Source: Inquilinus sp052113205 (GTDB taxonomy: Bacteria > Pseudomonadota > Alphaproteobacteria > DSM-16000 > Inquilinaceae). From it: DNA of 64,000 nt. The translations under genes were made by a program, and so were the position numbers. The stretch is from the NCBI RefSeq assembly GCF_052113205.1, contig NZ_JBFRCU010000034.1:2-64001 (forward strand). Reading direction: 5' to 3'. Numbering within the stretch: the stretch's first letter is position 1; the number at the start of each line of letters is the position of its first letter. Below are positions 18,770 through 27,607 of this stretch, piece after piece. The notes under the pieces are model-generated. The model saw nothing but the letters and a program-made list of their open reading frames with translations, was not told the DNA's origin and did not search any database.

Positions 18770-19716
18770 TAGCTCGGCGCCCCCGCCCGCGCGCCGGTCC
18801 GCCGGCCCGCGGCCCCGGCCAGCATCGCCAGATGGGCCCGGGCGATCCCCAGCTTCTTCTCGAAGGACGTGCCGCATTCGATGCGGTGGAACAGGTCCTG
18901 CCGCTCCGACAGCGCGTCGATCATGCGGTCGACATAGGGCTGCCGGGGCCGGGCACGGGCGACCGCCCGGAGATGGGCCAGCCCGTCCGGATCGGCGAGA
19001 TCGGCGTCGAAGCTGTCCCGGATCTCGCCGGCCAGCGCCGCCTCGAACCATGGCAGCAGCCGGGGATGGGTCAGCAGCACCCCGAACAGGGCATCGTCGC
19101 GATAGCGGTGCCAGCGCGTGGTCAGGCGCCGGGCCTCGTCGTCGCCGACGCTGGCGAGGTCCTTGAACGAGCTGCCGCCGCCATGCCGGGTGACCGCGGC
19201 GACGCGCTCGCTCGACCGCAACCCCAGCCGGTCCGCCACGCGCTGCCGGTAATCCGCATCCAGCACCCAGGCGTTGTAGCCGATCAGCGACAGGTCCGGC
19301 ACGGCGCCTTCGGCATAGGCCTGCAGCCAGTCGCGCTGGGCGAAGAGCTGGCGCAGGATCATCACCAGGTCCAGCCGGGCCAGCCGCTTCCGGTGCATCA
19401 GGCTGGCGGTGAGGTTCAGCGGGTCGCGCAGGAACAGGAGGTCGACCGTCCGGCCCCCGGCCGCGCGCTGCATCCGCCAAGCCGCATCGAGCCCCAGCCG
19501 GGTCACGCCCTCATGGTTGAAGATCGTGGTGCCATGCGCGCCCTTGCCGCGCGCCGCCGGACCGGTGACGGAGCGGAGATGCGACCGGATCGGCTCGCCG
19601 ATCACGACGTTGTTGACGAAGGCGGCCGGCTTGTCCCGGTGCTGGCGCAGCCAGCGGACGAAGGCGTGGTGGCCGGATCGCTTGGTGGATATGACGTTGA
19701 TGAATTCGAGACTCAT
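18769..19716 (-). CDS. sulfotransferase-like P-loop protein
   Basis: A 315-residue protein with the features of PAPS-dependent sulfotransferases: a phosphosulfate-binding loop at the N-terminus (STKRSGHHAFVRWL, residues 10-23) and a 3'-phosphate motif LFLRDPLNLTAS near 94-105. The rest is helical and weakly conserved. It would transfer sulfate to a sugar, lipid or protein, but no substrate gene is adjacent. It could also be a distant P-loop relative. Both sides are bordered by 145-bp repeats (copies 1 and 2), and the stop TAA uses the repeat end. Confidence 0.65.
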   Translation of the reverse strand: MSLEFINVISTKRSGHHAFVRWLRQHRDKPAAFVNNVVIGEPIRSHLRSVTGPAARGKGAHGTTIFNHEGVTRLGLDAAWRMQRAAGGRTVDLLFLRDPLNLTASLMHRKRLARLDLVMILRQLFAQRDWLQAYAEGAVPDLSLIGYNAWVLDADYRQRVADRLGLRSSERVAAVTRHGGGSSFKDLASVGDDEARRLTTRWHRYRDDALFGVLLTHPRLLPWFEAALAGEIRDSFDADLADPDGLAHLRAVARARPRQPYVDRMIDALSERQDLFHRIECGTSFEKKLGIARAHLAMLAGAAGRRTGARAGAPS

Positions 19717-19806
19717 CCCGCGTCCCGCTCTCCCTCGATGTGGGTGGCGGGGCTATCCTTACAGGAAAGTAAAGAAAGGCTGAACCGTTCTGTTGCCGGC
19801 CGGCTC

Positions 19807-19951
19807 AGAGCCCGTTTGCGAATGCGCTGGCGTGAGTCGGCTGGCGGTGGTGTCGAGAACCGGAGCGCAGCGGACGTTTGGGTCCGTGAGCACCGGAAGC
19901 GCAGAAACCGCCGTCAGACGGCCTCGCCAGTAGCATTCCCAAACGGGCTCT
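19807..19951 (+). repeat. 145-bp structured repeat, copy 2
   Basis: Ends AGAGCCCGTTTGCGAATGC and GCATTCCCAAACGGGCTCT pair at 18 of 19 positions. The arm sequence differs from copy 1 (CCCG instead of GCCG), and the opposite arm has changed with it. The inner hairpin CGGAC/GTCCG is kept. The VOC gene on the minus strand reads into its right end and stops at 19914. Confidence 0.85.
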
Positions 19952-20354
19952 CAGGCGGGTCGGCGATCTCGTCATAGCCGCGGTTGAGGAACTCGATCAG
20001 GCACAGGCCGTGGCCGAAGGGGTCGGCCACTTGCGCCAGCCGGCCCCAGGCCGCGGTGCGGATCTCGCCCTCGGCCACGGCGCCGGCCGCGACCGCCCGG
20101 GCCAGCGCCGCCGCGACATCGTCCACCACCACGTCGAGATGCACCGGCGTCCAGTGCCGGGCGTAGCCGCGGCGGCTGTCGCCGGCGCCGACCGTGCCGG
20201 CCGCCTTGCGCAGCAGATACAGCGGCGCGGGCCAGCCGGTCAGCTCGACCACCTCGCCGCCGAAGCGGCGCCCGACCGCGAGGCCGAAGGCGCTGGTATA
20301 GAACGCGACTCCGGCCTCGAGATCGGGCACGTCGATATTGACCAGCAAGCTCAT
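19914..20354 (-). CDS. VOC (glyoxalase/bleomycin-resistance fold) protein
   Basis: A 146-residue single-domain VOC protein: NIDVPDLEAGVAFYTSAFGL at the start, a HLDVVVDDVAAAL middle strand-helix unit and the closing DPFGHGLCLIEF. The fold binds a metal and covers glyoxalases, dioxygenases and resistance proteins; the activity cannot be assigned. The last 12 residues (ESPFGNATGEAV) are encoded inside repeat copy 2, so the natural end was probably near DPP and the tail was added by insertion of the repeat. It lies downstream of the formylglutamate amidohydrolase gene. Confidence 0.85.
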   Translation of the reverse strand: MSLLVNIDVPDLEAGVAFYTSAFGLAVGRRFGGEVVELTGWPAPLYLLRKAAGTVGAGDSRRGYARHWTPVHLDVVVDDVAAALARAVAAGAVAEGEIRTAAWGRLAQVADPFGHGLCLIEFLNRGYDEIADPPESPFGNATGEAV

Positions 20355-20385
20355 GGCGATCTCCCCTCCCTCGCCCGCAGCCGCC

Positions 20386-21267
20386 CTATCTCGACAGCGC
20401 CTCCGGCTCGAGCGCGCCGAGGCCGGCGGCGAAATCGGTCATGTCGGCGGTCAGCCGGGCCAGGCCCTTGGTCGGCGCCAGCGTCGCCTCGTCCATGTAC
20501 AGGGCGCGATTCAGCTCGATCTGCAGGGCATGGATGCCGGCGCGCGGCCGGCCGTAGTGGCGGGTGGTGAAGCCGCCGGCATACGGCGTGTTGCGGGTGA
20601 CGACATAGCCGCGGCCGGTCAGCCACTGCTCGGCCGCCTCGGTCACCGCCGGGGCGCAGGAGCTGCCGTAGCAGTCGCCCAGCACGACGTCGACGGCGCG
20701 GCCGCCGGGGGTGCGCGAGGCGCCCTGCGACGGCATCGAGTGGGCGTCGAGCAGGACGACATGGCCGAATTCGGCACGGGTCTCGTCGACCAGCCGGCGC
20801 AGCGCCGCATGATAGGGGGTGTAGCAACGCTCGACCCGCTCCACCGCCTCGGCGAAGCGCAGCTTGCCGCGGTAGATGTCCTTCCCCTGGGCGACGATGC
20901 GGGCGATGGTGCCAAGCCCGGCCACGACCCGCGGCGAGCGGGTGTTGACCCAGCCCGGCAGCGCGTCGTCGAACATCTCGGGGTCGAGTTCATAGGCCTC
21001 GCGGTTGGCATCGAGGAAGGCGCGCGGGAACAGGGCGCGCAGCAGCGGCACCCCGCGCTCCGGCACCCGGCCGAAGATCTCGTCGACGAAGCCGTCCTCG
21101 GAGCGGCGCAGCGTGTGCGGGTCCAGCTTCGCCGCGGCCAGGAACGATGGCGGGTAATCGCGGCCGCTGTGCGGCGAGGCGACCACGACCGGGAGACGGC
21201 GATCCTGCGGCAGGGCGATCGCCACCGCGTCGGACGCCGGCGACTGCGAGGCGACTTGACCATCCAT
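20386..21267 (-). CDS. N-formylglutamate amidohydrolase family
   Basis: A 293-residue zinc-dependent amidohydrolase. Key segments are VVVASPHSGRDYPPSF near the N-terminus, the SEDGFVDEIF block, DANREAYELDP, LLDAHSMPSQ and HALQIELNRALYMDE. HutG-type members release formate and glutamate in histidine breakdown. No other hut gene is near, so it may act on another formylated amino acid. ATG 21267 fits the family start; ATG 21351 would add a poorly conserved leader. Confidence 0.87.
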   Translation of the reverse strand: MDGQVASQSPASDAVAIALPQDRRLPVVVASPHSGRDYPPSFLAAAKLDPHTLRRSEDGFVDEIFGRVPERGVPLLRALFPRAFLDANREAYELDPEMFDDALPGWVNTRSPRVVAGLGTIARIVAQGKDIYRGKLRFAEAVERVERCYTPYHAALRRLVDETRAEFGHVVLLDAHSMPSQGASRTPGGRAVDVVLGDCYGSSCAPAVTEAAEQWLTGRGYVVTRNTPYAGGFTTRHYGRPRAGIHALQIELNRALYMDEATLAPTKGLARLTADMTDFAAGLGALEPEALSR

Positions 21268-21418
21268 CCCCCCGTCATATCCCAGCGCCCGTGGGCTGTC
21301 GACGGCGGCTGTCGGCGGGGCCGGCGAGTGCGATCGGTTTGACGCTTGCACCCCCCGATCGATGATGCTACATCGGCGCTCCCGCGGACGACCGGCTTCG
21401 GTCGTCCTTCCCGGTGCC

Positions 21419-21493
<75 letters not shown>

Positions 21494-21824
21494 CCGGACC
21501 TCCAGGACATCGACAGGTTTAAGGTATTTCCCCTCTCAGGGGATGCGCAGGCCCGCGCGCAACAGCGTGGGAACACGCTGGCACGTCTTCGCCACACGGA
21601 TGTTCCGGCGGCATTCCCCGTCATATCCTGCTTCGCTCTGTGCCGCTCAGCCCAATCTCGGAGCCGCTGGGCCGCATCAACATGGCGGGCAACGTGGCGC
21701 ACTCCGTTTCGGTTATTGCGTTTAACCTTTCCGGACTTATATAACCATGAAGGCCCATCGAATAAGCGGCCAGAGGGAGTGCGCTATCCCGCGACATCAA
21801 AAAAAGTATTCAGAGGCTCCGCTC
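21494..21824. other. non-coding stretch after tRNA-Val
   Basis: I see no gene supported in this 331-base stretch; short open frames on both strands lack ribosome sites and family features. Its distal part holds the promoter listed at 21716. GC content is lower than in flanking housekeeping genes. I found no second copy of the tRNA 3' end that would mark an integrated island. Confidence 0.5.
21716..21745 (+). promoter_or_regulatory. sigma-70-like promoter for toxin-antitoxin pair
   Basis: TTGCGT (21716-21721), 18 bases, TATAAC (21740-21745), about 80 bases before the antitoxin start. It is an unusually clear -35/-10 pair for this high-GC sequence. Confidence 0.55.
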
Positions 21825-22274
21825 ATGAACGTTCTGCTCGAAAAGCCGGATACCATCGTGCCGTCCGAAGAGGATGCCAGGCTGGCCGCTGAATCGAGCC
21901 GGATCCTGGCGTCCAAGCGACCCGAGGAGGAGTTTCGCGTCCATCTGAGCGATGGCCAGGAATTGCCCTTGCCAAAGGCGGTGAGGCAGTTTCTCACTCA
22001 TCTGCTGACGGAAATGTCACACGGAAACGCTGTGACGTTGATCCCGATCCATGCCGAAATGACAACTCAGGAAGCGGCCGACTATCTCAACGTCAGCAGG
22101 CCACACTTGGTGAAGTTGCTCGAAGCCGGAGACATCGAGTTCCATAGGGTTGGCTCGCACCGGCGGGTGCGGTTCAGAGACCTGAGAGCCTATAAGGAGC
22201 AGGCTGCGGCCGGTCGAGCCAAGGCTCTGGACGAATTGGCGGCACAGGCCCAGGACCTCGGGCTGGGCTACTGA
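21825..22274 (+). CDS. excisionase-type HTH antitoxin
   Basis: A 149-residue protein with a MerR/excisionase-like helix-turn-helix in the C-terminal half (EMTTQEAADYLNVSRPHLVKLL, then HRVGSHRRVRFRDLRAYKE). This layout is the known antitoxin partner of PIN-domain toxins, and the PIN gene starts one base after its stop. The N-terminal 80 residues probably bind the toxin. I chose ATG 21825; an upstream ATG at 21747 would add 26 residues that overlap the promoter region. Codon use is less GC-rich than the neighbours. Confidence 0.8.
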   Translation: MNVLLEKPDTIVPSEEDARLAAESSRILASKRPEEEFRVHLSDGQELPLPKAVRQFLTHLLTEMSHGNAVTLIPIHAEMTTQEAADYLNVSRPHLVKLLEAGDIEFHRVGSHRRVRFRDLRAYKEQAAAGRAKALDELAAQAQDLGLGY

Positions 22275-22275
22275 G

Positions 22276-22845
22276 TTGCCACGCTTCACCGTCGTCTACG
22301 ATGCATGCTGCCTCTATCCCGCTCCTTTGCGGGATCTCCTGATGGAGTTGGCGACGGCAGAGCTGTTCCGAGCCAAGTGGACCGCTGCCATTCACGATGA
22401 ATGGCTGCGAAATCTCCTCCTCGACCGGCCGGATCTCACGCGTGAAAAACTGGAGCGCACATGCGCTCTGATGAACGAGCACGCGCCGGACTGTCTCGTT
22501 GAGGGATATGAGCACCTGATTCCACTGGCAACTCTTCCAGACGCGGACGATCGGCATGTGGTCGCAGCCGCTATTCACGCTCGCGCTGACGCGATTGTCA
22601 CATTCAACCTAAAGGATTTCCCGAGTTCGGAACTGGCGCGCTTCAATCTGGAGGCAATCCATCCCGATGATTTCATAAGCTTCCAATTCGATCTTCAGGA
22701 ACATGCGGTCGTGATCGCGGCTCAGAGATGTTTGCGGCGACTGAAGGCCCCTCCCAAAACGGCTGAAGAATACCTCGCCACGCTCGAGGCTCAGTCGCTG
22801 CCGAAAACGGTCAAGGCGCTGAGGCAGTACGCCGCCATCCTTTGA
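22276..22845 (+). CDS. PIN-domain toxin, long form
   Basis: A 189-residue PIN-domain protein starting with TTG. Acidic residues D9 (VVYDACCLYP), E42 region (IHDEWLRNLL), the DADDRHVVAAAIHARAD block and the terminal TFNLKDFP motif form the ribonuclease site. It is longer than usual VapC by a C-terminal helical part (about 140-189). It directly follows its antitoxin, the standard order, and is not related closely to the PIN toxin at 4874. Likely an RNA-cutting toxin. Confidence 0.82.
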   Translation: MPRFTVVYDACCLYPAPLRDLLMELATAELFRAKWTAAIHDEWLRNLLLDRPDLTREKLERTCALMNEHAPDCLVEGYEHLIPLATLPDADDRHVVAAAIHARADAIVTFNLKDFPSSELARFNLEAIHPDDFISFQFDLQEHAVVIAAQRCLRRLKAPPKTAEEYLATLEAQSLPKTVKALRQYAAIL

Positions 22846-22886
22846 TCGCTGCAGCGCCTCGACCACAGCCGGAAGCGCTCGATCGA

Positions 22887-23636
22887 TCAGGACGGCGGAC
22901 CGCCTGCCTCCGCCTCCACCTCCAGGATCCCCACCCGCGTCTCGATCTCCACCGCCGACACTACCCCCTCCGCCTGCTCGATCTCGCGGAAGCAGCGGTA
23001 CATGCCGGCGTTGAAGCGGATGTCGTCGAATACCAGGATCCAGCGGGCGGCCAAGCGCGGCAGCAGCAGCTCGGCCTGCGCCTTGACGATCTCGCCGACA
23101 TGGATGCCGTCGATGAAGGCGATGCCCGGCCGGCCGAAGCGGATCTGCGCCGCCTCGAGCCCGGCCTCGAAGGTGTCGGCCACCGCGGTGAAGCGCGGGC
23201 TGATCGCCGCCAGGTTGGCGCGGGCGATCTCCTGCCACTGCCGGTTCGGGTCGAAGGTGACCAGCCGGCCGCGGCGGTTGGCCGCCAGCCCGGCCAGCCA
23301 GTACATTCCCGAGACGCCGAAGGCGGTGCCGATCTCGACCACCGTCCACGGCCGGAACCGGCGGACGAGCTCGACATAGACCCGGCCGTATTTGTGGCTG
23401 GTGCGGACGCTGTTGCTGGACCGCTTGAAGCTGTCGTCGGGCGCGGCGAAGTCGCGATAGCCCTCCCACAGCTCCTGCGGGCCCATCTCCTGCGTCAGCC
23501 GGGCGCGCTCGGCGATCACCCGCTCCTTGGCGAAGGGGCGGGGGCGGATCAGCTCCGCCACCACCTCCTCGCTCAGGAAGGCCGTGTCGCGCCGCCGGCG
23601 GACCACCGTCAGCGGCGCCTGTGCCGGTTCCCCCAT
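22887..23636 (-). CDS. class I SAM-dependent methyltransferase
   Basis: A 249-residue methyltransferase: motif I is VVEIGTAFGVSG, a Rossmann acid follows in LVTFDPN, and the IAFIDGIHVGE segment is typical of Methyltransf_24-like sugar or small-molecule O-methyltransferases. It is the last gene of a three-gene minus-strand operon, starting one base after the pyruvyltransferase fusion stops. The context suggests methylation of a surface polysaccharide. ATG 23636 is used because upstream in-frame sequence lies inside the previous gene. Confidence 0.78.
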   Translation of the reverse strand: MGEPAQAPLTVVRRRRDTAFLSEEVVAELIRPRPFAKERVIAERARLTQEMGPQELWEGYRDFAAPDDSFKRSSNSVRTSHKYGRVYVELVRRFRPWTVVEIGTAFGVSGMYWLAGLAANRRGRLVTFDPNRQWQEIARANLAAISPRFTAVADTFEAGLEAAQIRFGRPGIAFIDGIHVGEIVKAQAELLLPRLAARWILVFDDIRFNAGMYRCFREIEQAEGVVSAVEIETRVGILEVEAEAGGPPS

Positions 23637-23637
23637 C

Positions 23638-25455
23638 CTAGGCCGCGAGCGGGAACGGGCAGGCCTCGCGCAGCGCGGCGAGGTCCGGCATCCGCTCGGG
23701 GATGTACCGGCACAGCCGGGCATGGTCGGGCGTGACCGTGCCGAGCCCGGCCAGATCGAAGGGCTCGACATCCTTCAGCCCGACCGAGGCGAAATAATCC
23801 TCGAACTTGGTGTTGCCGCCCGGGATCTGGGTCTCGCTGGTCGACATCACCGCCCAGCCGACCGGGATGCCGTAGGCCTGCGCCACGATCAGCCCGTGCA
23901 GCGAGGTCGAGATGATGTGCTCGCACTCCGAGATCTCGTCGAGGAACGCCTCGATACCGTCGTAGGAGCCGCGCATGATGTCGATCACCTTGACGTCCGG
24001 ATGCACCTCCAGCGGCGCCGCCACATGGGTGAAGTGGCGGATCAGCCCGAGCTTGTGCTTTTTGACGCCCTTCGGCTGGTACAGCTGCGGCAGCAGCAGG
24101 GCGACGTCGCCATAGACCTGCGGGCACTTGCCGCCGCTGTCGAGCACCAGGCGCCGGGTCAGCGGGCCGCGCACCGCCTTGTACACCGCCTGGGGGTGCA
24201 GCTTGTCGGTCAGGCGCGGGCTGCCCGTGCCCCAGACCGGCGTGCCCTTCTTGGCGAATTTGATCACCGAGCCGATCACCAGCGCACCGCTGCCCGCCGC
24301 CACCCAGCGCGGCGGCCGGCCGGTCAGCTTCTCGACGATGTAGGGGTTCAGGATGTCGCCGAAATTGCCGGGATAGGGCTGCTCCATCCACCACAGAAGC
24401 GGCCGCTGCTTCAGCGGCAGCTCCGCCGCCTTGGCCCGCTGCTCCAGCCCCAGCCGCAGCATCCGGCCCTGGGCGAAGGCCCTGCCCTTGACGGTGCCGC
24501 GCTCCGCCAGCTCGCCGGCGTAGCGCAGCCCCTCCTCCGGCAGGTGGAACTCGATGCAGAAATCGACCACGCGCTGCAGCAGCGCCGACAGGCGGTCGCT
24601 GTACTCGCCCTCCTGCCGCAGCTGGCCGACCCGGCCCTCGTACAGCGCCAGCGCCGCCTGCTCGCCCTCCTGCCGGCGGGCCAGCCGGGCCAGGGTGTTC
24701 AGCGGGTCGTCCTGCGACGGGTCGAGATCGGTCATCTTCTTCAGATAGACCGCGGCGTTCTGCAGCTTGCCGGCCTTCAGCTCCTGCTCCGAGATCGCCT
24801 TCAACACCCGATACTGGCGCGACGGCTCCAGGATCGGCGCGTCGTGCTGCGCCACCTCCTTGACGAAGTCGCGGACATTGCCGCTGTCGCCGAACGAGAA
24901 CCAGGCATCCGCGGCCCCCAGCTTGTCGCCCCAGGCGATCCGCTTCGGCGGCAGCAGCGTGACCTGCAGCTGCTCGGAATGCGCCCGCCAGGCCTCCTCG
25001 AAGAAGTAGTCGTCGGTGCCGCGCTCCTTGCTGCCCTTCTCCAGCTCCACCAGTTGCTCCAGCAACCGCCGGGTTGGCGCCGTGTAGTTGAAGAACAGGA
25101 ACCCGGGATGGAACGTCCGCGCGAAGATGAACGGGTCGTATTCCCGGAAGTACTTGAAGTTCCGCAGGAAGGCGGCGAAGTCGCTCTCGCTGCGCAGGAA
25201 CGGGTCCGGCCGCTTGATGATGCGGGTGTCGATGTCGACCCAGATGATCGGCCGCTTATGCTCCTCCAGCTTGCGGGAGTAGTAGTTGACCTTGTAGCGG
25301 CAGATGTCGGCCCAGTTGGCGTCCGGCCCGAGCTTGACCTCCTCGAAATCATATTCGATGTCGAGCTTCTTGCAGTCCTCGGCCAGGTGGTAAGCGGAGT
25401 CATAATAATACTGCTTCCCGCCGTAGAAGCTGACGACGACGGCTTCCTTATCCAT
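23638..25455 (-). CDS. glycosyltransferase-like plus polysaccharide pyruvyltransferase fusion
   Basis: A 605-residue fusion. Residues 1-200 resemble a nucleotide-sugar glycosyltransferase-like domain (AVVVSFYGGKQYYYDSAY, then IIWVDIDTRIIKRPDPF, a DXD-type motif, and FHPGFLFFNYT). The middle, about 250-365, is helical and TPR-like. Residues 365-600 are a polysaccharide pyruvyltransferase domain (NFGDILNPYIVEKL, SGALVIGSV, STSLHGLIVAQAYGIPVGW). The product may add and pyruvylate a sugar on an exopolysaccharide. It overlaps the upstream gene by eight bases. The pyruvyl donor would be phosphoenolpyruvate by family knowledge. Confidence 0.78.
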   Translation of the reverse strand: MDKEAVVVSFYGGKQYYYDSAYHLAEDCKKLDIEYDFEEVKLGPDANWADICRYKVNYYSRKLEEHKRPIIWVDIDTRIIKRPDPFLRSESDFAAFLRNFKYFREYDPFIFARTFHPGFLFFNYTAPTRRLLEQLVELEKGSKERGTDDYFFEEAWRAHSEQLQVTLLPPKRIAWGDKLGAADAWFSFGDSGNVRDFVKEVAQHDAPILEPSRQYRVLKAISEQELKAGKLQNAAVYLKKMTDLDPSQDDPLNTLARLARRQEGEQAALALYEGRVGQLRQEGEYSDRLSALLQRVVDFCIEFHLPEEGLRYAGELAERGTVKGRAFAQGRMLRLGLEQRAKAAELPLKQRPLLWWMEQPYPGNFGDILNPYIVEKLTGRPPRWVAAGSGALVIGSVIKFAKKGTPVWGTGSPRLTDKLHPQAVYKAVRGPLTRRLVLDSGGKCPQVYGDVALLLPQLYQPKGVKKHKLGLIRHFTHVAAPLEVHPDVKVIDIMRGSYDGIEAFLDEISECEHIISTSLHGLIVAQAYGIPVGWAVMSTSETQIPGGNTKFEDYFASVGLKDVEPFDLAGLGTVTPDHARLCRYIPERMPDLAALREACPFPLAA

Positions 25456-27607
25456 GGCGTGCCTCTTCGAGCTGGAGCAGCAGGGTGGTCTCGTCGAGCT
25501 GGGCGATCTCGTAGATCGGCCGCTCGACCAGGTCGGATTCGCCGAAGGTGAAGATCCGCCGGCCCTCGCGGGCGATCTCCGACCCCAGGAAGCTCTCGAT
25601 CGCGTTGCGCACCGCCGGCAGGTCGGCCGCCTCGACGATGACATGCGGCGAGCGCGAGCGGATCGCCCGGATGCAGTCGGCCCGGTCGCGGGCCGGCTGG
25701 CCCGACAGGCGCAGCCGCACCAGGCTCGCGTCGTCGCAGGCCTTGGACAGCTGCTTCGCATCGGCCGTATCGCACAGCTTGATCGCCGCCCCGCCGCCCT
25801 TGCCGTTGAGGGCGCGGTACTGCTTCAGGATCGGCTCGCCCTTGCTCTTCTCATAGGCCACCGACACCGACCCGGCCTTGGAGACCAGGGAGCCAAAGGC
25901 CGAGGCGAAGTAGAGGAAGCCGGGGTCGAGATCGACCACCTTGTCGCCCGGCTTCAGCACCTTGGCGGCGCAGGCCAGCGTGCTGTTGCGCCAGCGCCGG
26001 GCCTCGATCTCCTGCAGCTCGGCCTCGGCGCCGCCGACCGGCACGGCCAGCTGGATGGCATCGGCCGTGGTCACCACGACATGGTCCGGCAGCACGATCT
26101 CCTGGTTCTTCGACGGTTCCTCGGCCACGGCCGTTGCCGCAGGCTCCGGCGCCCTGGCCGCTGGCGGCGGATCGATCGCGATGGCCTCGACCGCGACGGC
26201 CGGCTTGCGGTCGAAGGCGGCCGCGAACTGCTCGACATTGTCCCGCGCGCCCGCGATCGCCGCCGACCGCTCCGCCTCGCCGACCGGCTGGACGAACTCG
26301 ATCGCGTCGCCGATCCGCAGGTTGCGGTTGGCGTGGTCGAGCAGGATCGCGGCGCGGGTCAGCGACGGGAAGCGCTCGGCCAGCGCCCGGCCGCTCTTGC
26401 TGGTCGGGCCGCAGACCTGGACCAGCGGCGTCCGCCCCATCACCGAGAACAGCAGCCCGTGAAACCGGGAGCTCACGGCCAGGCCGGCCGAGGCGTACAG
26501 GTCCATGATCGCCGAGACGTCGAACTCGGCCGCCTTGACCACATGGATCTCGCGCCGCTGCCGCAACCGCTCGTAGATCGCCTCGTCATCGACCGAATGC
26601 ACGACGCCGACCACGGTGGTGTAGCCCTTGCCGAGGGAATCGATCGTCTCGTCGAGATAGGCGTCGATCGTGCTGTCGCGCTTGGCCAGCCAGCTTTCCA
26701 GGCTGTGGCTGAGCGACAGCACGGCGAGGTTCGGGTCGCGCCGGACCGGCACCGGCCGCGGCCCGTCGGCCAGCAGCAAGGCCAGATCGCCGGTGGTGTG
26801 GACGTTCTTCAGCCCCACCGTCTCGGTCAGGGTCTTGGCGTCGCTGTGCTCGCGCACCGTGACCAGCCGCGCCAGGGACAGCGCGTCCTTGTAGGCGGCG
26901 GCGCCGAGCGTGGTGCGGATGCCCTGGGCGCCGACGCCGAGCACGGCGGAGGGGATGCCGCGCTCATAGGCGTAGCGGATCGGCGCGGTGTAGTTCGAGA
27001 CGTTGCTGAAGCTGCTGTCGTAGAGCAGCCCGCCGCCGCCGACCACGACCAGGTCGGCGCCGTCGATCACCGAGTAGTCGGGGTTGGGGCCGACCAGCTC
27101 GACCTGGTCGAAGCCGTTGCGGTATAGCACCTCGCGGGCGCCGAAGCTGACCGCGTCGTCGCCGACATTGCCGACGCCGAAGGCCGAGACCACCACCGCC
27201 CGCCGGTCCGCCGCCCGCTTCTCGACAGACGACGGCCGCACGCGGATGTCGCGCTTGACGTAGTCCAGCACCGGCTGGCTGTGGCGGCGCCGGGCGACGT
27301 CCAGCACCGACGGCTTGGTGCCGCCGCCATGCCGGGCGAACACCACGAAGACCTCGTTGGCGTGCACGATATCGCCATGGATCACCAGCGCCTGCAGGCT
27401 CTGCCGCGGCAGGCGGGGCATCAGCCCCTTATGCACGATCGCGCGATCGGGAACCGGCGATTTCAGCTGCGCCGCCGCGCTGTACGGGATGATCCGGGCG
27501 TTGGCGAGATCCTTCGTCAAGGTTTCGAACAGATAGTCTGGAACCAGAACCTCATCGCCCGGCGCAAGCTTCAGCGCCGAGATCATGTCCTTATGGTGCT
27601 TATCCAC
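25448..27607 (-). CDS. polysaccharide pyruvyltransferase fused to methyltransferase-like domain
   Basis: A 719-residue protein. The N-terminal half (about 120-450) is a polysaccharide pyruvyltransferase: VVVSAFGVGNVGDDAVSFGA, DLVVVGGGGLLYD, and SSRFHGLLFSVMGRTPLV. A proline/alanine linker near 480-510 leads to a C-terminal domain with VLKPGDKVVDLDPGFLYFAS, which looks like a degenerate SAM-binding methyltransferase. GTG 27607 is the likely start, with GGAGGGGAC before it. First gene of the operon; an AT-rich region upstream probably holds the promoter. Exact glycan target unknown. Confidence 0.77.
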   Translation of the reverse strand: MDKHHKDMISALKLAPGDEVLVPDYLFETLTKDLANARIIPYSAAAQLKSPVPDRAIVHKGLMPRLPRQSLQALVIHGDIVHANEVFVVFARHGGGTKPSVLDVARRRHSQPVLDYVKRDIRVRPSSVEKRAADRRAVVVSAFGVGNVGDDAVSFGAREVLYRNGFDQVELVGPNPDYSVIDGADLVVVGGGGLLYDSSFSNVSNYTAPIRYAYERGIPSAVLGVGAQGIRTTLGAAAYKDALSLARLVTVREHSDAKTLTETVGLKNVHTTGDLALLLADGPRPVPVRRDPNLAVLSLSHSLESWLAKRDSTIDAYLDETIDSLGKGYTTVVGVVHSVDDEAIYERLRQRREIHVVKAAEFDVSAIMDLYASAGLAVSSRFHGLLFSVMGRTPLVQVCGPTSKSGRALAERFPSLTRAAILLDHANRNLRIGDAIEFVQPVGEAERSAAIAGARDNVEQFAAAFDRKPAVAVEAIAIDPPPAARAPEPAATAVAEEPSKNQEIVLPDHVVVTTADAIQLAVPVGGAEAELQEIEARRWRNSTLACAAKVLKPGDKVVDLDPGFLYFASAFGSLVSKAGSVSVAYEKSKGEPILKQYRALNGKGGGAAIKLCDTADAKQLSKACDDASLVRLRLSGQPARDRADCIRAIRSRSPHVIVEAADLPAVRNAIESFLGSEIAREGRRIFTFGESDLVERPIYEIAQLDETTLLLQLEEARHG

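Noticed and set aside
18650..18770. Small protein from the 145-bp repeat (MRWRESAGGGFENR...)
   Set aside because: The frame is open in copies 1 and 2 but has a stop in copy 3 and a frameshift in copy 4, while base pairing is kept; structure, not coding, is conserved.
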